Assembly: GCA_001898645.1 (NCBI GenBank)
Contig: MKUQ01000044.1
Coordinates: 67,952 to 131,951 of the forward strand
From: Burkholderiales bacterium 70-64
Lineage (GTDB): Bacteria > Pseudomonadota > Gammaproteobacteria > Burkholderiales > Burkholderiaceae_E
DNA: 64,000 nt
Reading direction: 5' to 3'
In this document: piece after piece, positions 34,217-42,415 of the stretch
Position numbering within the stretch: position 1 is the first letter of the stretch
How the letters are laid out: each line of letters begins with the position of its first letter
Translations under genes and position numbers: made by a program
Notes under the pieces: generated by a model
Told to the model about the DNA's origin: nothing
The model's database searches: none
What the model saw: only the letters and a program-made list of their open reading frames with translations

Positions 34217-34950
34217 ACCGACTATGTTTTTGACCCGAAGCAGCCTGAAGGGCTTGCGATCATGTCGCTGACCTTGTCTGGCAAACCCATGGAGAAGGTC
34301 TCCAGTTTCGAGTACCGGCTCCGAAAGTTGCCCCCGAAAGACGGCAAGGCGGTAATTGCTCGGCCGTACTTCGAATCGCTAAAGCAGCACGCACGCGGCG
34401 TATCAAGGCTGACTTCGCGCGCCGACGGCGACCGGAGGATCGTCGCCAAGGGACCGAACTCGATCGAACCGCTCGATCTTCGGGAAAGTGAAACGGCCGG
34501 ACGCGTGGCGTCACTGCACTTGCCGGCTGGTGCGTATGAGTTCTATACATGGTCACTTAAGGACCCTGCCGGTCAGAGTGGTGGCACTGAATACGGCTCG
34601 CAGCGTCCCTTCAGTTACCAGTTTGTGGTCAAACCCGGACGGGCGACCTACATCGGCCAGCTCAATCTTCATCTGAGTGAGTGGAAGACGCAGAAGATCA
34701 CCGTCGAAGATCGACGCGAGCGTGATCTGGCCTTACTCAAGAAGAAGGTGCCGTCGATTGGCGAGGCACTGGTGGCCTCCGAAGTTGGACGTGTTCAACC
34801 TTGACTATCGTCGTTTCATGTTGGATGAGTCCGATCCCTGATGCAAGCTTGATGAGGCGGTTGAGATGAGAGGGCGTCGGATGATTACGCAGCTCGAGCG
34901 TTGTAGCTGAACTTCATCCGGTCGTCTTCGACTCATTCCCGTGCGAAAGC

Positions 34951-35862
34951 GTGAACCTGCGTCATATCCGGGCCTTCATCGCTGTGGCCGAGGAATTGCA
35001 CTTCGGCCAGGCTGCCAAGCGCCTGCATATCGAACAGTCACCCCTGTCCCGCACGATCCTCAAGCTGGAGGCGGATTTGGGGGTAGCGCTGCTCCTGCGC
35101 ACGCCGCGCGGTGTCAGTCTGACCTCGGCCGGACAGGTTTTCTTGCGGGATGCCCGCTGCATCATGTTGGCTGTCGAGCAGGCCGAAGCTAGAGCACGCA
35201 CTGCGGCCGAGGGGTATCAGATTCCACTACGCATTGCGCTGGCAGGCGACATCGGACGGTTTCGGCTGTCGGCGTTGCTCGCACTATGCAGGCAGGAAGC
35301 TCCGCTGGTGAACATCCGATTGTCCGAGGTTCCGCTGGCCCAATTGCTGCATGGACTGAACGCGGGCCTGCTCGATGCCGGCTTTGCAGTGATCGACGAA
35401 GTGAACGCGGGGATCGTTGCGAAGCCGGTGTGGAAAGACCCTTTCGTCGTGGCGCTGCCCTTGCGGCATCCGTTGCTGGCCTTCAAGCAAGTGCCGCTGC
35501 ACGAACTATTGGACTATTCACTCATACTTTGCGACCGACAGGTATGCCAAGGTTGCCACCGGGAACGTGAACGGTTGTTCCGCTCCATCGATGCAGAGCC
35601 GAAGGTGGCGGAATACGTCGCGAGCCACGGCCTGATGCTGACGCTAGTGGCAGCGGGGTATGGGGTGGGCTTTTCAAGTGCCGCGCATCTGGTGGTACAT
35701 CAACAGGCCGATGTCGTCGCCCGGCCTCTGGCCGATCCGACCGCTACGCTGACCACCTATTTACTGCGGGCCGAGGGCAACGTGACGGAGCCACTGCGGC
35801 AGTTCATCGACCGCGCCGAGCGCGTTGGCAGCCAGGATGCTGGCGATCCACGCAGGACTTGA
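34951..35862 (+). CDS. LysR-family transcriptional regulator
   Basis: 303-residue regulator starting at GTG 34951 (M-N-L-R-H-I-R-A-F-I-A-V-A-E-E-L-H). It has an intact helix-turn-helix (A-A-K-R-L-H-I-E-Q-S-P-L-S-R) and effector domain, including the Cys-rich C-D-R-Q-V-C-Q-G-C-H segment around residues 191-200. That segment is unusual and is shared with the LysR fragment at 16548, with a similar Cys-bearing segment in the LysR at 18278. The three may sense the same soft-metal or thiol-reactive signal. No adjacent divergent target gene is present: the lipoprotein gene lies upstream on the same strand and ICE genes begin 565 bp downstream. Confidence 0.88.
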   Translation: MNLRHIRAFIAVAEELHFGQAAKRLHIEQSPLSRTILKLEADLGVALLLRTPRGVSLTSAGQVFLRDARCIMLAVEQAEARARTAAEGYQIPLRIALAGDIGRFRLSALLALCRQEAPLVNIRLSEVPLAQLLHGLNAGLLDAGFAVIDEVNAGIVAKPVWKDPFVVALPLRHPLLAFKQVPLHELLDYSLILCDRQVCQGCHRERERLFRSIDAEPKVAEYVASHGLMLTLVAAGYGVGFSSAAHLVVHQQADVVARPLADPTATLTTYLLRAEGNVTEPLRQFIDRAERVGSQDAGDPRRT

Positions 35863-36427
35863 TTCCGCGCGCTGTCGGCGTGCATACGCAACAGATCCTC
35901 GGATTGCGCGATTCCATTTTGGCCTTGCGATTGACCTGAATTGCATCGACGGCGAGTTGTGTAAATGCCCCGTTCTTGGAGGGACCATTGCTGTGCCGTT
36001 CTGCGTGGCGGCGTCCGCCATACGGGGTGTGCCGAAGCGGTCACTGCACTGACGCAGAGCGCACGAGCTTTGGCTGGTTGCAAACCGGCTCATGCGGTTG
36101 ACGCATTGGCGCTTTACCCCGTTGGAATTCCTACGGAAAACTTTGACCAGGTTTCGGGTAAAGCGCGGCACCCATGCTTGATTCCAGGGTTGCGGCGACC
36201 ACCAAGCCGCGTGCCGGTCCAAAGGCAAAGCGCCCGCATTATGGTGGAGGAGTTTCAAGCGTAGCAAGATGTAATTTGCCCTTAGGCCGGCCGTCAGCGC
36301 CGATGCAACGCCTCCTTCCGCGATATCGGTCGGCCCCGCGCTTCATCCGGATTTCTGGGCAATCGCCTCGCCCTCTTGGGCTGTGCGCGTCTGCCGGAGT
36401 TCGATCCGACGATGGGATGCGCGCGAC
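35863..36427. other. Junction region between the metal island and the ICE backbone
   Basis: About 565 bp without a supported gene. The first ~90 bp (35895-35950) resemble the sequence just after the LysR fragment at 17130-17190 (shared TCGGATTGCGCGATTC and TTTTGG.CTTGCG), so the LysR unit and its tail were copied together. The rest has no recognisable gene, tRNA end or obvious att repeat, although an ICE end is expected in this area. Confidence 0.45.
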
Positions 36428-37183
36428 ATGGAGAAATCGAGTTGCCTTGCCTTTGGCGCCAAGATTTACTACCGCCCGATCGAGGCGGCCGTTCGTTGGG
36501 CGGGCCTGTTGCGCTTTGAGCCACGGATTCTGGAAACGCTCGGGCCACGTGCCATGCCCGAGCCGAACGACTTTCCGCGCTGGCCCATGCTGCGCCTTTT
36601 CTCCGAGCGCATCTTCGACGCACTGGCACACGATGAACTTTCTTACGGCAAGGCAGGCATGGCGCAGGAATCTCAGCGCCCCGCACTCGACGATCCTGCG
36701 TTGATCGTGCGCCACGTCGACCTGAAGGCGTGGATGTCGCATTACTACCCCGGTGAGCGGCCTCCGTTCCTGTTCGACGGCATCGAGCGCGAACTGCATC
36801 CTGCGGTGAGCGTCGCCACGCTGAGCGTGTTGCTGGCCGATCGCGAGGCCGCCAAGCTGCAGCTTGCCGAACTCGCACAACTGCATACGGCGCTGAAGGC
36901 GCAGCACGAAGCGTTGGCGAAGGAACATGCCATTCGCATCGGAGAGGGCGATGCGCGTGAGCCGGGCCTGCGCAGCGAGTCGACCTACCTGAACATCATC
37001 GGCGGCCTGCTGACATTGCTGTTGGGCAAGTCCCCCGCGGGCTCTGCCTACTCGTCCTTCCGCAACATGGATGCGGTGGTCAGCGCACTGCTGGCCCATC
37101 ACGAAGGCCGGCCCGGCATCAGCGAACGCACGCTATGGAGCAAGCTAGCCCAGGCGCGCCGCCACCTGGAGGCGTCCCGCTGA
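36428..37183 (+). CDS. ICE-associated protein of unknown function
   Basis: 251-residue protein that I know only as part of the leading region of PAGI-2/ICEclc-type elements. The start at ATG 36428 (M-E-K-S-S-C-L-A-F-G-A-K) is preferred over the longer frame because homology appears to begin there. It is mostly soluble and helical, with a coiled-coil-like stretch (L-Q-L-A-E-L-A-Q-L-H-T-A-L-K-A-Q-H-E-A) near residues 150-168. A C-terminal I-S-E-R-T-L-W-S-K-L-A-Q-A-R-R-H-L looks like a DNA-contact helix. It precedes alpA. Confidence 0.6.
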   Translation: MEKSSCLAFGAKIYYRPIEAAVRWAGLLRFEPRILETLGPRAMPEPNDFPRWPMLRLFSERIFDALAHDELSYGKAGMAQESQRPALDDPALIVRHVDLKAWMSHYYPGERPPFLFDGIERELHPAVSVATLSVLLADREAAKLQLAELAQLHTALKAQHEALAKEHAIRIGEGDAREPGLRSESTYLNIIGGLLTLLLGKSPAGSAYSSFRNMDAVVSALLAHHEGRPGISERTLWSKLAQARRHLEASR

Positions 37184-37307
37184 GCCTTTAGCTGAGCACT
37201 GCAATTACAGTCGCGCGTTCTGCAATTGCAGTGAATTCCGCGGCGGCGTTGTATTGAATGCGAGGCACTTTCTGAACAACGCCATCGAGCGTCAAGGAGT
37301 GTCTCTC

Positions 37308-37526
37308 ATGTCTTCGCAGACCATCGCGCCGGCCTTGTCACCCGAGCACCGCATCCTGCGCCGCGCCGAAGTCGAGGCCAAGACCGGCTTCAAGCGCGCC
37401 CACATCTACAGCCTGATGAAAGAAGGCAAGTTCCCCAAGGCCATGCGCCTGGGCGTGCGCGCGGTCGGCTGGGATTCCGTGGAGATCGAACAGTGGATCG
37501 CTGACCGGCTCAACGAGCGCGCCTGA
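37308..37526 (+). CDS. AlpA-family excisionase/regulator
   Basis: 72-residue MerR-like winged helix of the AlpA family. It has I-L-R-R-A-E-V-E-A-K-T-G-F-K-R-A-H-I-Y (recognition helix), F-P-K-A-M-R-L-G and V-G-W-D-S-V-E-I-E-Q-W-I. The start at 37308 has AGGAG upstream. In ICEs and satellite phages AlpA activates integrase or acts in excision. Here it leads the parA-parB-replication block. Confidence 0.9.
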   Translation: MSSQTIAPALSPEHRILRRAEVEAKTGFKRAHIYSLMKEGKFPKAMRLGVRAVGWDSVEIEQWIADRLNERA

Positions 37527-37566
37527 CGCGGCTTCTCCCTTCATTCCATTCGACGAGGAGAAGCCC

Positions 37567-38454
37567 ATGCAGGTGGTTTCGATCATTTCGACCAAGGGCG
37601 GCGTGGGCAAGACGACGACCGCGGAAAACCTCGGCGGCTTCGCGGCCGACGCCGGGCTGCGCGTGTTGCTGCTGGACCTGGACGTGCAACCCACGCTGTC
37701 GAGCTATTTCTCGCTGACCGTGCGCGCACCGGCAGGAATCTACGAGATGCTGGCGTTCAACGAGCGCAGCATCGAGCAACTGGTGTCCCACACCGCGATC
37801 GCGGACCTGGACCTGGTGCTCTCCAACGACGACCGTGGCGAGTTGAACACGCTGCTGCTGCACGCGCCCGATGGCCGCCTGCGATTGCGCCACCTTCTGC
37901 CGGCGCTGGCTCCGAGCTATGACCTGGTGCTGATCGACACGCAGGGCGCGCGCAGCGTGCAGCTGGAGATGGCGGTGCTGGCCTCGGACATGGCGCTATC
38001 GCCCGTCACGCCGGAAATTCTCGCGGCGCGCGAACTGCGGCGCGGCACGCTACAGCTTATCGAAGACATCGCGCCGTATCGGCACCTTGGCATCGAGCCG
38101 CCGCCGTTGCACCTGCTCATCAACCGCGTGCATCCGGTGTCGACAAACGCGCGGCTGATCCAGCAGGCGTTGCGGCAGGTATTTCAGGGCCAAGTCGGCG
38201 TGCGCGTACTGGACACCGACGTACCGGCGATCGAAGCCTATCCGCGCGCTGCGACCAGAGGCTTGCCGGTGCACCGCGTGGAGTACCGACAGCCCGTGGG
38301 CCGCAACGCGCCCGCGGCGCTGGCGACCATGCGCGCACTGGCCGGCGAGCTGTTCCCGCAATGGCAGGACCGCTTCGCCCAGGTCACCGGCCGCGCTGAC
38401 ACGGCAAGCGCGGCAGGCACAGCAGGGAGCGCGGGCGATGGCGAGCGCGCATGA
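37567..38454 (+). CDS. parA: ParA-family partition ATPase of the ICE
   Basis: 295-residue ParA/Soj ATPase. The deviant Walker A is S-T-K-G-G-V-G-K-T-T-T at residues 8-18, Walker A' L-L-L-D-L-D-V-Q-P near 38-46, and Walker B Y-D-L-V-L-I-D-T-Q-G. PAGI-2/ICEclc elements carry this gene near one end for stabilisation of the excised circle. It overlaps the HicA-like ORF by 17 bp. Confidence 0.92.
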   Translation: MQVVSIISTKGGVGKTTTAENLGGFAADAGLRVLLLDLDVQPTLSSYFSLTVRAPAGIYEMLAFNERSIEQLVSHTAIADLDLVLSNDDRGELNTLLLHAPDGRLRLRHLLPALAPSYDLVLIDTQGARSVQLEMAVLASDMALSPVTPEILAARELRRGTLQLIEDIAPYRHLGIEPPPLHLLINRVHPVSTNARLIQQALRQVFQGQVGVRVLDTDVPAIEAYPRAATRGLPVHRVEYRQPVGRNAPAALATMRALAGELFPQWQDRFAQVTGRADTASAAGTAGSAGDGERA

Positions 38455-38704
38455 ACTGGCGAGAGGCCACAAGCGCCTGCGCGCCCTCATCGAGTTCGCG
38501 CTGGCTGAAGGCTGGCACGTGGTGCGCACGGCCGGCGGACACCTCAAGTTCACCAAGTCGGGCTGCGCTTCGATCTACACCAGCTCCACCGCGAGCGACC
38601 ACCGAGCGGGCCTTAACGCGCGCGCGCAGCTTCGCCGCGCCGCCCGGCAGGCGCGGGACGGCATTGCCGGCGAGCCGGCGCCTGGGGAGGACGGCCGTGG
38701 CTGA
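38438..38704 (+). CDS. HicA-like small protein within the par operon
   Basis: 88-residue protein with the HicA double-stranded-RNA-binding-like core: F-A-L-A-E-G-W-H-V-V-R-T-A-G-G-H-L-K-F. G-G-H carries the catalytic-type His; I-Y-T-S-S-T-A-S-D and an Arg-rich helix follow. It overlaps parA at its 5' end and the parB GTG start at its 3' end. No HicB antitoxin gene is adjacent, so it may be an ICE-specific relative rather than a toxin. Confidence 0.7.
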   Translation: MASAHELARGHKRLRALIEFALAEGWHVVRTAGGHLKFTKSGCASIYTSSTASDHRAGLNARAQLRRAARQARDGIAGEPAPGEDGRG

Positions 38705-40388
38705 CCTGACCCCGCAGGACATGGCCGCCAAGCTGCTCGCCTCCGGTTTCGAGCGCAGCAGCCCAACGGCTGCGGCCCTGACCGATCCCATCGCGGACAC
38801 GCCGATGATCGTGACGCTGGACCAGTTGCGGCCCTACGACCACGATCCGCGTGTTACGCGCAACCCGGCCTACGAGGACATCAAGGCGTCCATCCGCGAG
38901 CGTGGACTGGACGCGCCACCCACCATCACGCGGCGCCCAGGCGAAGCGCACTTCATCATCAGGAACGGCGGGAACACGCGGCTGGCGATCCTGCGCGAGC
39001 TGTGGGCCGAGACGAAGGATGAACGGTTCTTCCGCGTGCCGTGCCTGTTTCGGCCCTGGCCCGAGCGCGGCGAGATCGTGGCGCTGACCGGGCACCTGGC
39101 CGAGAACGAGCTGCGCGGCGGCCTCACCTTCATCGAACGTGCGCTGGGTGTGGAGAAGGCGCGCGAGTTCTACGAGCAGGAGGTTGGCCAGGCGCTGTCG
39201 CAGAGCGAGTTGGCGCGTCGCCTGACGGCTGATGGATTCCCACTGCCGCAATCGCACATCAGCCGCATGAGCGATGCGGTGCGTTACCTGCTGCCGGCGA
39301 TTCCGACTGTGCTCTACGGCGGGCTGGGTCGGCACCAGGTCGAACGCCTGGCTGTGTTGCGCAAGGCCTGCGAGCGGACCTGGGAGCGCCGCGCGTTGGG
39401 CCGCGATCCGGCGATGGACTTCCCCACACTGTTCCAGGATGTGCTGTCGCAGTTCGACGCACAGGGGGACGGATTCTCGGTCCAACGCGTGCAGGACGAG
39501 CTGGTCGGGCAGATGGCCGAGCTGCTGGGGGCGGACTACGACACGCTGGCCTTGGAGATCGACGACAGCGAACACCGGCAGCGCACGCTGAGCAGCGAGC
39601 CATCGTCCGTCACACCACCGCAGCCCGCAGCGCCTGTTGCGCCGCTGGCCGCCGCTCCCCGTCCACCGACTGCACCGCCCGCGTCGGCGTCGGCGGCCCA
39701 GGCTCCAGCGGCGGCACCGGCCGGCGGTGACCAACCCGAAAATGCCGATCGCGCCGCGGCTCAACTCGAGCGCGACGGCAAGCCGCACGGAGGTGGCGAC
39801 GACGAGCGTGACGCGCGTCTGCAAGGGCATATCGTGTCGCCCGCGGCCACCACCGACCGCCTGCAATCCATCCAGCGTCTCGTCGCCGACCAGATGGGCG
39901 ACAAGCTGCCGGACTTCGCGGGCGACGCGCTGCGCGCGATTCCGGTGCAGGCTGGTGGGCTCTATCCCATCTCTGACGTCTGGTACATCGAGCCCGGCCT
40001 GGACGCGCCGGACCGGCTGCGCGTGCACATCGCGCAGTTCGCCCGCGAGATCGCCGAGGAAGCGTCGATGGCCAAGCACGTCGAGCCCTGCGACACGGGC
40101 TTGGGCTTCGTCTGCCTGGCGCCGCGCGCATCGGCCGCCATGCCGCCGTTCGCGCGAGCGGTGCTGACGCTGTTGCATGCCCTGAGCGCCGCACCGACGC
40201 CCGCAGCCGCGCTTGACCGCACGCGCCTGGCCGACGACCTGGCGCCGCTGTTGCATGGGCACGGGGGCGCAACCACGCGCCTGAGCGACACCAGCCTCGT
40301 GAAGCTATTCCGGCTGTTGCGCCTGGCGCGCCGGCTGCTGGATCTGGAGGCCGGAGCGGCGTCCACCGATACCGGCCCAGGCGCCTGA
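38697..40388 (+). CDS. parB: ParB-family partition protein of the ICE
   Basis: 563-residue ParB-like protein. The start is GTG 38697 with GGGGAGG upstream, overlapping the HicA-like gene; the frame is open further upstream but without a site. The ParB nuclease-like box (L-R-P-Y-D-H-D-P-R-V and N-G-G-N-T-R-L-A-I-L) lies at about 45-105. A helix-turn-helix (S-Q-S-E-L-A-R-R-L-T-A-D-G) comes near 175. An Ala/Pro linker (about 300-350) leads to a C-terminal domain specific to this ICE family. It works with ParA on sites not identified here. Confidence 0.88.
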   Translation: MADLTPQDMAAKLLASGFERSSPTAAALTDPIADTPMIVTLDQLRPYDHDPRVTRNPAYEDIKASIRERGLDAPPTITRRPGEAHFIIRNGGNTRLAILRELWAETKDERFFRVPCLFRPWPERGEIVALTGHLAENELRGGLTFIERALGVEKAREFYEQEVGQALSQSELARRLTADGFPLPQSHISRMSDAVRYLLPAIPTVLYGGLGRHQVERLAVLRKACERTWERRALGRDPAMDFPTLFQDVLSQFDAQGDGFSVQRVQDELVGQMAELLGADYDTLALEIDDSEHRQRTLSSEPSSVTPPQPAAPVAPLAAAPRPPTAPPASASAAQAPAAAPAGGDQPENADRAAAQLERDGKPHGGGDDERDARLQGHIVSPAATTDRLQSIQRLVADQMGDKLPDFAGDALRAIPVQAGGLYPISDVWYIEPGLDAPDRLRVHIAQFAREIAEEASMAKHVEPCDTGLGFVCLAPRASAAMPPFARAVLTLLHALSAAPTPAAALDRTRLADDLAPLLHGHGGATTRLSDTSLVKLFRLLRLARRLLDLEAGAASTDTGPGA

Positions 40389-40401
40389 GCGGGAGGCCGG
40401 C

Positions 40402-40962
40402 ATGTCGACCCCGCACCCGCTGAATCAAGCCGTCATCGCGCAGGCCCTGCACGACCTACGCAACGGGCAACTGCGCCGCTGCAAGGCCATGGGCTTCGGT
40501 GAGGAGGAACTGGACGCGCTGAAGCATCCGGCCCTGGTTAGCGTGCTGGTCAACGCCGCGGTGTCGTGGTGCTCGGTGTCGGTGAACCGCGAAGTGCTGC
40601 GGCGGTTGCTCAGCCAGGTGCATGACGTGGAGCAGGAGATCGCCACCGTGGACCGCATGCTCCGCTTGGGTGCCAGCACGGAAATGGTGAGCCGATACTA
40701 CGGCCTCACGCATCAGGAGGTCGCGCTGCGGCGGGACATTCTCGGCCTGCCCAAACGCAAGGGCCGGCACCCGGTGCTGGACGAGGCGCAGGATACGGTG
40801 CTGTGGCAGCACTGGAAGGCAGGCGTCGGCGAGCGGCACATCGCGCTGGACGACGAGATGGCGATGCTCGCGCTGACCATGGACCTGGCCGAGACCCTGA
40901 GCCTGCCGATGTCGGTGATTTGGGCGGCGATACGCAACTGGATCGACCAGGGCTTGGTGTAA
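40402..40962 (+). CDS. DUF2857 family ICE protein
   Basis: 186-residue DUF2857 protein, a conserved member of the PAGI-2/ICEclc leading region. Features are an N-terminal helical part, a V-N-R-E-V-L-R-R-L-L segment, and a homeodomain-like section (S-T-E-M-V-S-R-Y-Y-G-L-T-H-Q-E-V-A-L-R-R) suggesting DNA binding. It starts 13 bp after parB and ends 4 bp before the STY4528-type gene. Function unproven, probably regulation or replication of the element. Confidence 0.8.
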   Translation: MSTPHPLNQAVIAQALHDLRNGQLRRCKAMGFGEEELDALKHPALVSVLVNAAVSWCSVSVNREVLRRLLSQVHDVEQEIATVDRMLRLGASTEMVSRYYGLTHQEVALRRDILGLPKRKGRHPVLDEAQDTVLWQHWKAGVGERHIALDDEMAMLALTMDLAETLSLPMSVIWAAIRNWIDQGLV

Positions 40963-40966
40963 GGCC

Positions 40967-42190
40967 ATGACGATACGCGGCGCACCACGACGCGATGGTC
41001 CGGTGGCGCTGTCGGCGCTGTTCGACGATGCGCTCCAGCACCTGGCCCCAACGCAAACCGCTGGTCCGGCCGCCGGCACGGCGTCGAGTGACGGTTTTCT
41101 CTTCAGCGGCAACCGTCATGAGAGCGTGCCGCGCGCGCTGTTCCTCGATCGGCGCCTGACCCCACTGGAGCGCAACGCCTGGCAGGTGTTCCGCCTGCAG
41201 CTCAATGAGGATGGTGTCACCGCGTTCCCGACCTACGACCAGCTTCGGCCCTACCTCGCCTCGATGCCGTGCGCGGCGCAGGCGTCGCATGAAACCGTGG
41301 CGCGCGCCTTGACGCTGCTGCGCCTCACGCGCTGGCTGTCCCTGGTGCGGCGACGGCGCGACCCCAAGACCGGCCGCATCCTCGGCAACCTCTACGTGCT
41401 GCACGACGAGCCGCTGACGCCCTTCGAGGCGATCCAGCTCGACCCCGATTACCTCGGCCTGGTCAGCCAGGCGCTGACGCACGCCGCGAAGGCGGTGCAG
41501 CTCGTCGGCGTGAACACGCTCAAGGAGATCGCCGAAGACCCGATGCTCTCGGGCCGCACGCTGCCTACGCGCCTGCAGGTGCTGGCACAGCGCCTGGACG
41601 ACCAAGGCTGGAGCACCGGCAGTTATCCACAGGAGGCTGTGGATCACGATTCCGAAGAAGGCCGGCAAGCCCTTCTTCGGAATGCCGAACGCCCGTCTTC
41701 GGATTCCGAAGCAGGGCCGAAACCCGCGCCAGACGGCTCTCTTCGGAATCCGAAGCAGGACCGTACAGTACGTAATGATCGTATTGATGAAGTACGTACA
41801 GTACCGCGCGCGAAGGCGCTGCAGAACCTGCGATTGCCGGAGCGCTTCCTGCGCCTGAAGGAAGAGCAGCAGGCCGGCGCCTTGGTGGCCCTGCAGCAGG
41901 TCGATGAATCCCTGCGGCAGACCGTGCTCGACGAATGGGCGGCACGTTGTGGCAGCAGCGGCGTGCGCAATGCTGCGGGCTACCTGTTCGGGATCATCCA
42001 GAAGGCAATGCGCGGGGAGTTCAAGGCCTGGGCCGCAGAGAGCCTATCGGCACCGCGCCCGCCGCCGCCCATGGCGTCAGCTTCCCAGCCCGCTTCGCCG
42101 GCACCAGGACCGCCTCCAGCCAATGGCCCTGGCCGGGAGGCCGCGCGGGCGTATCTCGCGCGCTTGCGCGCCAGCCTAGGCGAGCGTTGA
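40967..42190 (+). CDS. STY4528-family ICE replication protein
   Basis: 407-residue protein of the STY4528 pathogenicity-island replication family. It has an N-terminal replication-initiator-like winged helix (R-R-L-T-P-L-E-R-N-A-W-Q-V-F, M-P-C-A-A-Q-A-S-H-E-T-V-A-R-A-L-T-L-L-R), a variable central region and a conserved C-terminal helix block (F-L-R-L-K-E-E-Q-Q-A-G-A-L). The central region (codons about 225-280) is encoded by DNA full of palindromes and looks poorly constrained at protein level. Some ICEs replicate as excised circles and may fire from such sites. Confidence 0.82.
   Translation: MTIRGAPRRDGPVALSALFDDALQHLAPTQTAGPAAGTASSDGFLFSGNRHESVPRALFLDRRLTPLERNAWQVFRLQLNEDGVTAFPTYDQLRPYLASMPCAAQASHETVARALTLLRLTRWLSLVRRRRDPKTGRILGNLYVLHDEPLTPFEAIQLDPDYLGLVSQALTHAAKAVQLVGVNTLKEIAEDPMLSGRTLPTRLQVLAQRLDDQGWSTGSYPQEAVDHDSEEGRQALLRNAERPSSDSEAGPKPAPDGSLRNPKQDRTVRNDRIDEVRTVPRAKALQNLRLPERFLRLKEEQQAGALVALQQVDESLRQTVLDEWAARCGSSGVRNAAGYLFGIIQKAMRGEFKAWAAESLSAPRPPPPMASASQPASPAPGPPPANGPGREAARAYLARLRASLGER
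41649..41804. repeat. Cluster of palindromes inside the replication gene
   Basis: Within 156 bp lie a 13-bp perfect inverted repeat (ATTCCGAAGAAGG at 41649-41661 with its complement at 41671-41683) and the palindromes CTTCGGATTCCGAAG (41697-41711) and CTTCGGAATCCGAAG (41741-41755). There are also two GTACAGTAC copies (41763-41771 and 41796-41804) flanked by TACGT. The shared CTTCGGA core makes four-plus related half-sites, as in an iteron array or multi-site operator. Confidence 0.75.
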
Positions 42191-42196
42191 TCGACG

Positions 42197-42293
42197 GCTA
42201 TCCCCAGGGGATAGCTGGAACACGTCGCCTTCCAGCGCGTGGCGTACTCGGCATCAGCCCGCAGCTATGTACCGGGAGCTATCCCCAGGGGAT
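42197..42293. promoter_or_regulatory. Two CTATCCCC-type palindromes ahead of the TIGR03761 gene
   Basis: GCTATCCCCAGGGGATAGC (42197-42215) is a perfect 19-bp palindrome. A second copy, GCTATCCCCAGGGGAT (42278-42293), has a shifted right arm. They sit just after the STY4528 stop and before the next ICE gene block, an arrangement typical of a repressor operator pair. Confidence 0.7.
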
Positions 42294-42415
42294 GGGTAGC
42301 ACACGCAGCCTTCCCGCGACGCAAACCGGGCGCATGCCGGATGCGGTTTGTTGACTGACGGCCTTCCGGCCGATCTTGATGCTGGCGGCTCGTTCCTTCA
42401 CCGCGAGACGCAGCC

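Larger units (their letters stand above)
33084..34804 (+). pseudogene. Lipoprotein gene split by an IS1595-family element
   Basis: The gene runs 33084-33163 and 34225-34804. Removing the IS and one copy of its 8-bp duplication joins S-T-D-Y to V-F-D-P-K in frame, giving a 219-residue protein. The N-terminus M-K-R-M-L-L-S-M-V-A-A-L-G-L-T-G-C is a clear lipobox. The mature part is a beta-rich domain (E-F-Y-T-W-S-L, Y-I-G-Q-L-N-L-H) similar to periplasmic or outer-membrane lipoproteins of unknown role. The ribosome-binding site AAGGAACGGCC precedes the ATG. It lies downstream of the RND operon but 154 bp away. Only the first 27 codons remain attached to the start. Confidence 0.88.

Noticed and set aside
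35863..36427. ICE attachment site (attL) at a tRNA 3' end
   Set aside because: Position would fit, but no tRNA-like 3' segment or repeat partner is visible in the window, so it is not called.
36239..37102. 287-codon minus-strand ORF in the ICE leading region
   Set aside because: Antisense of the ICE protein at 36428-37183; no start signal or known domain.
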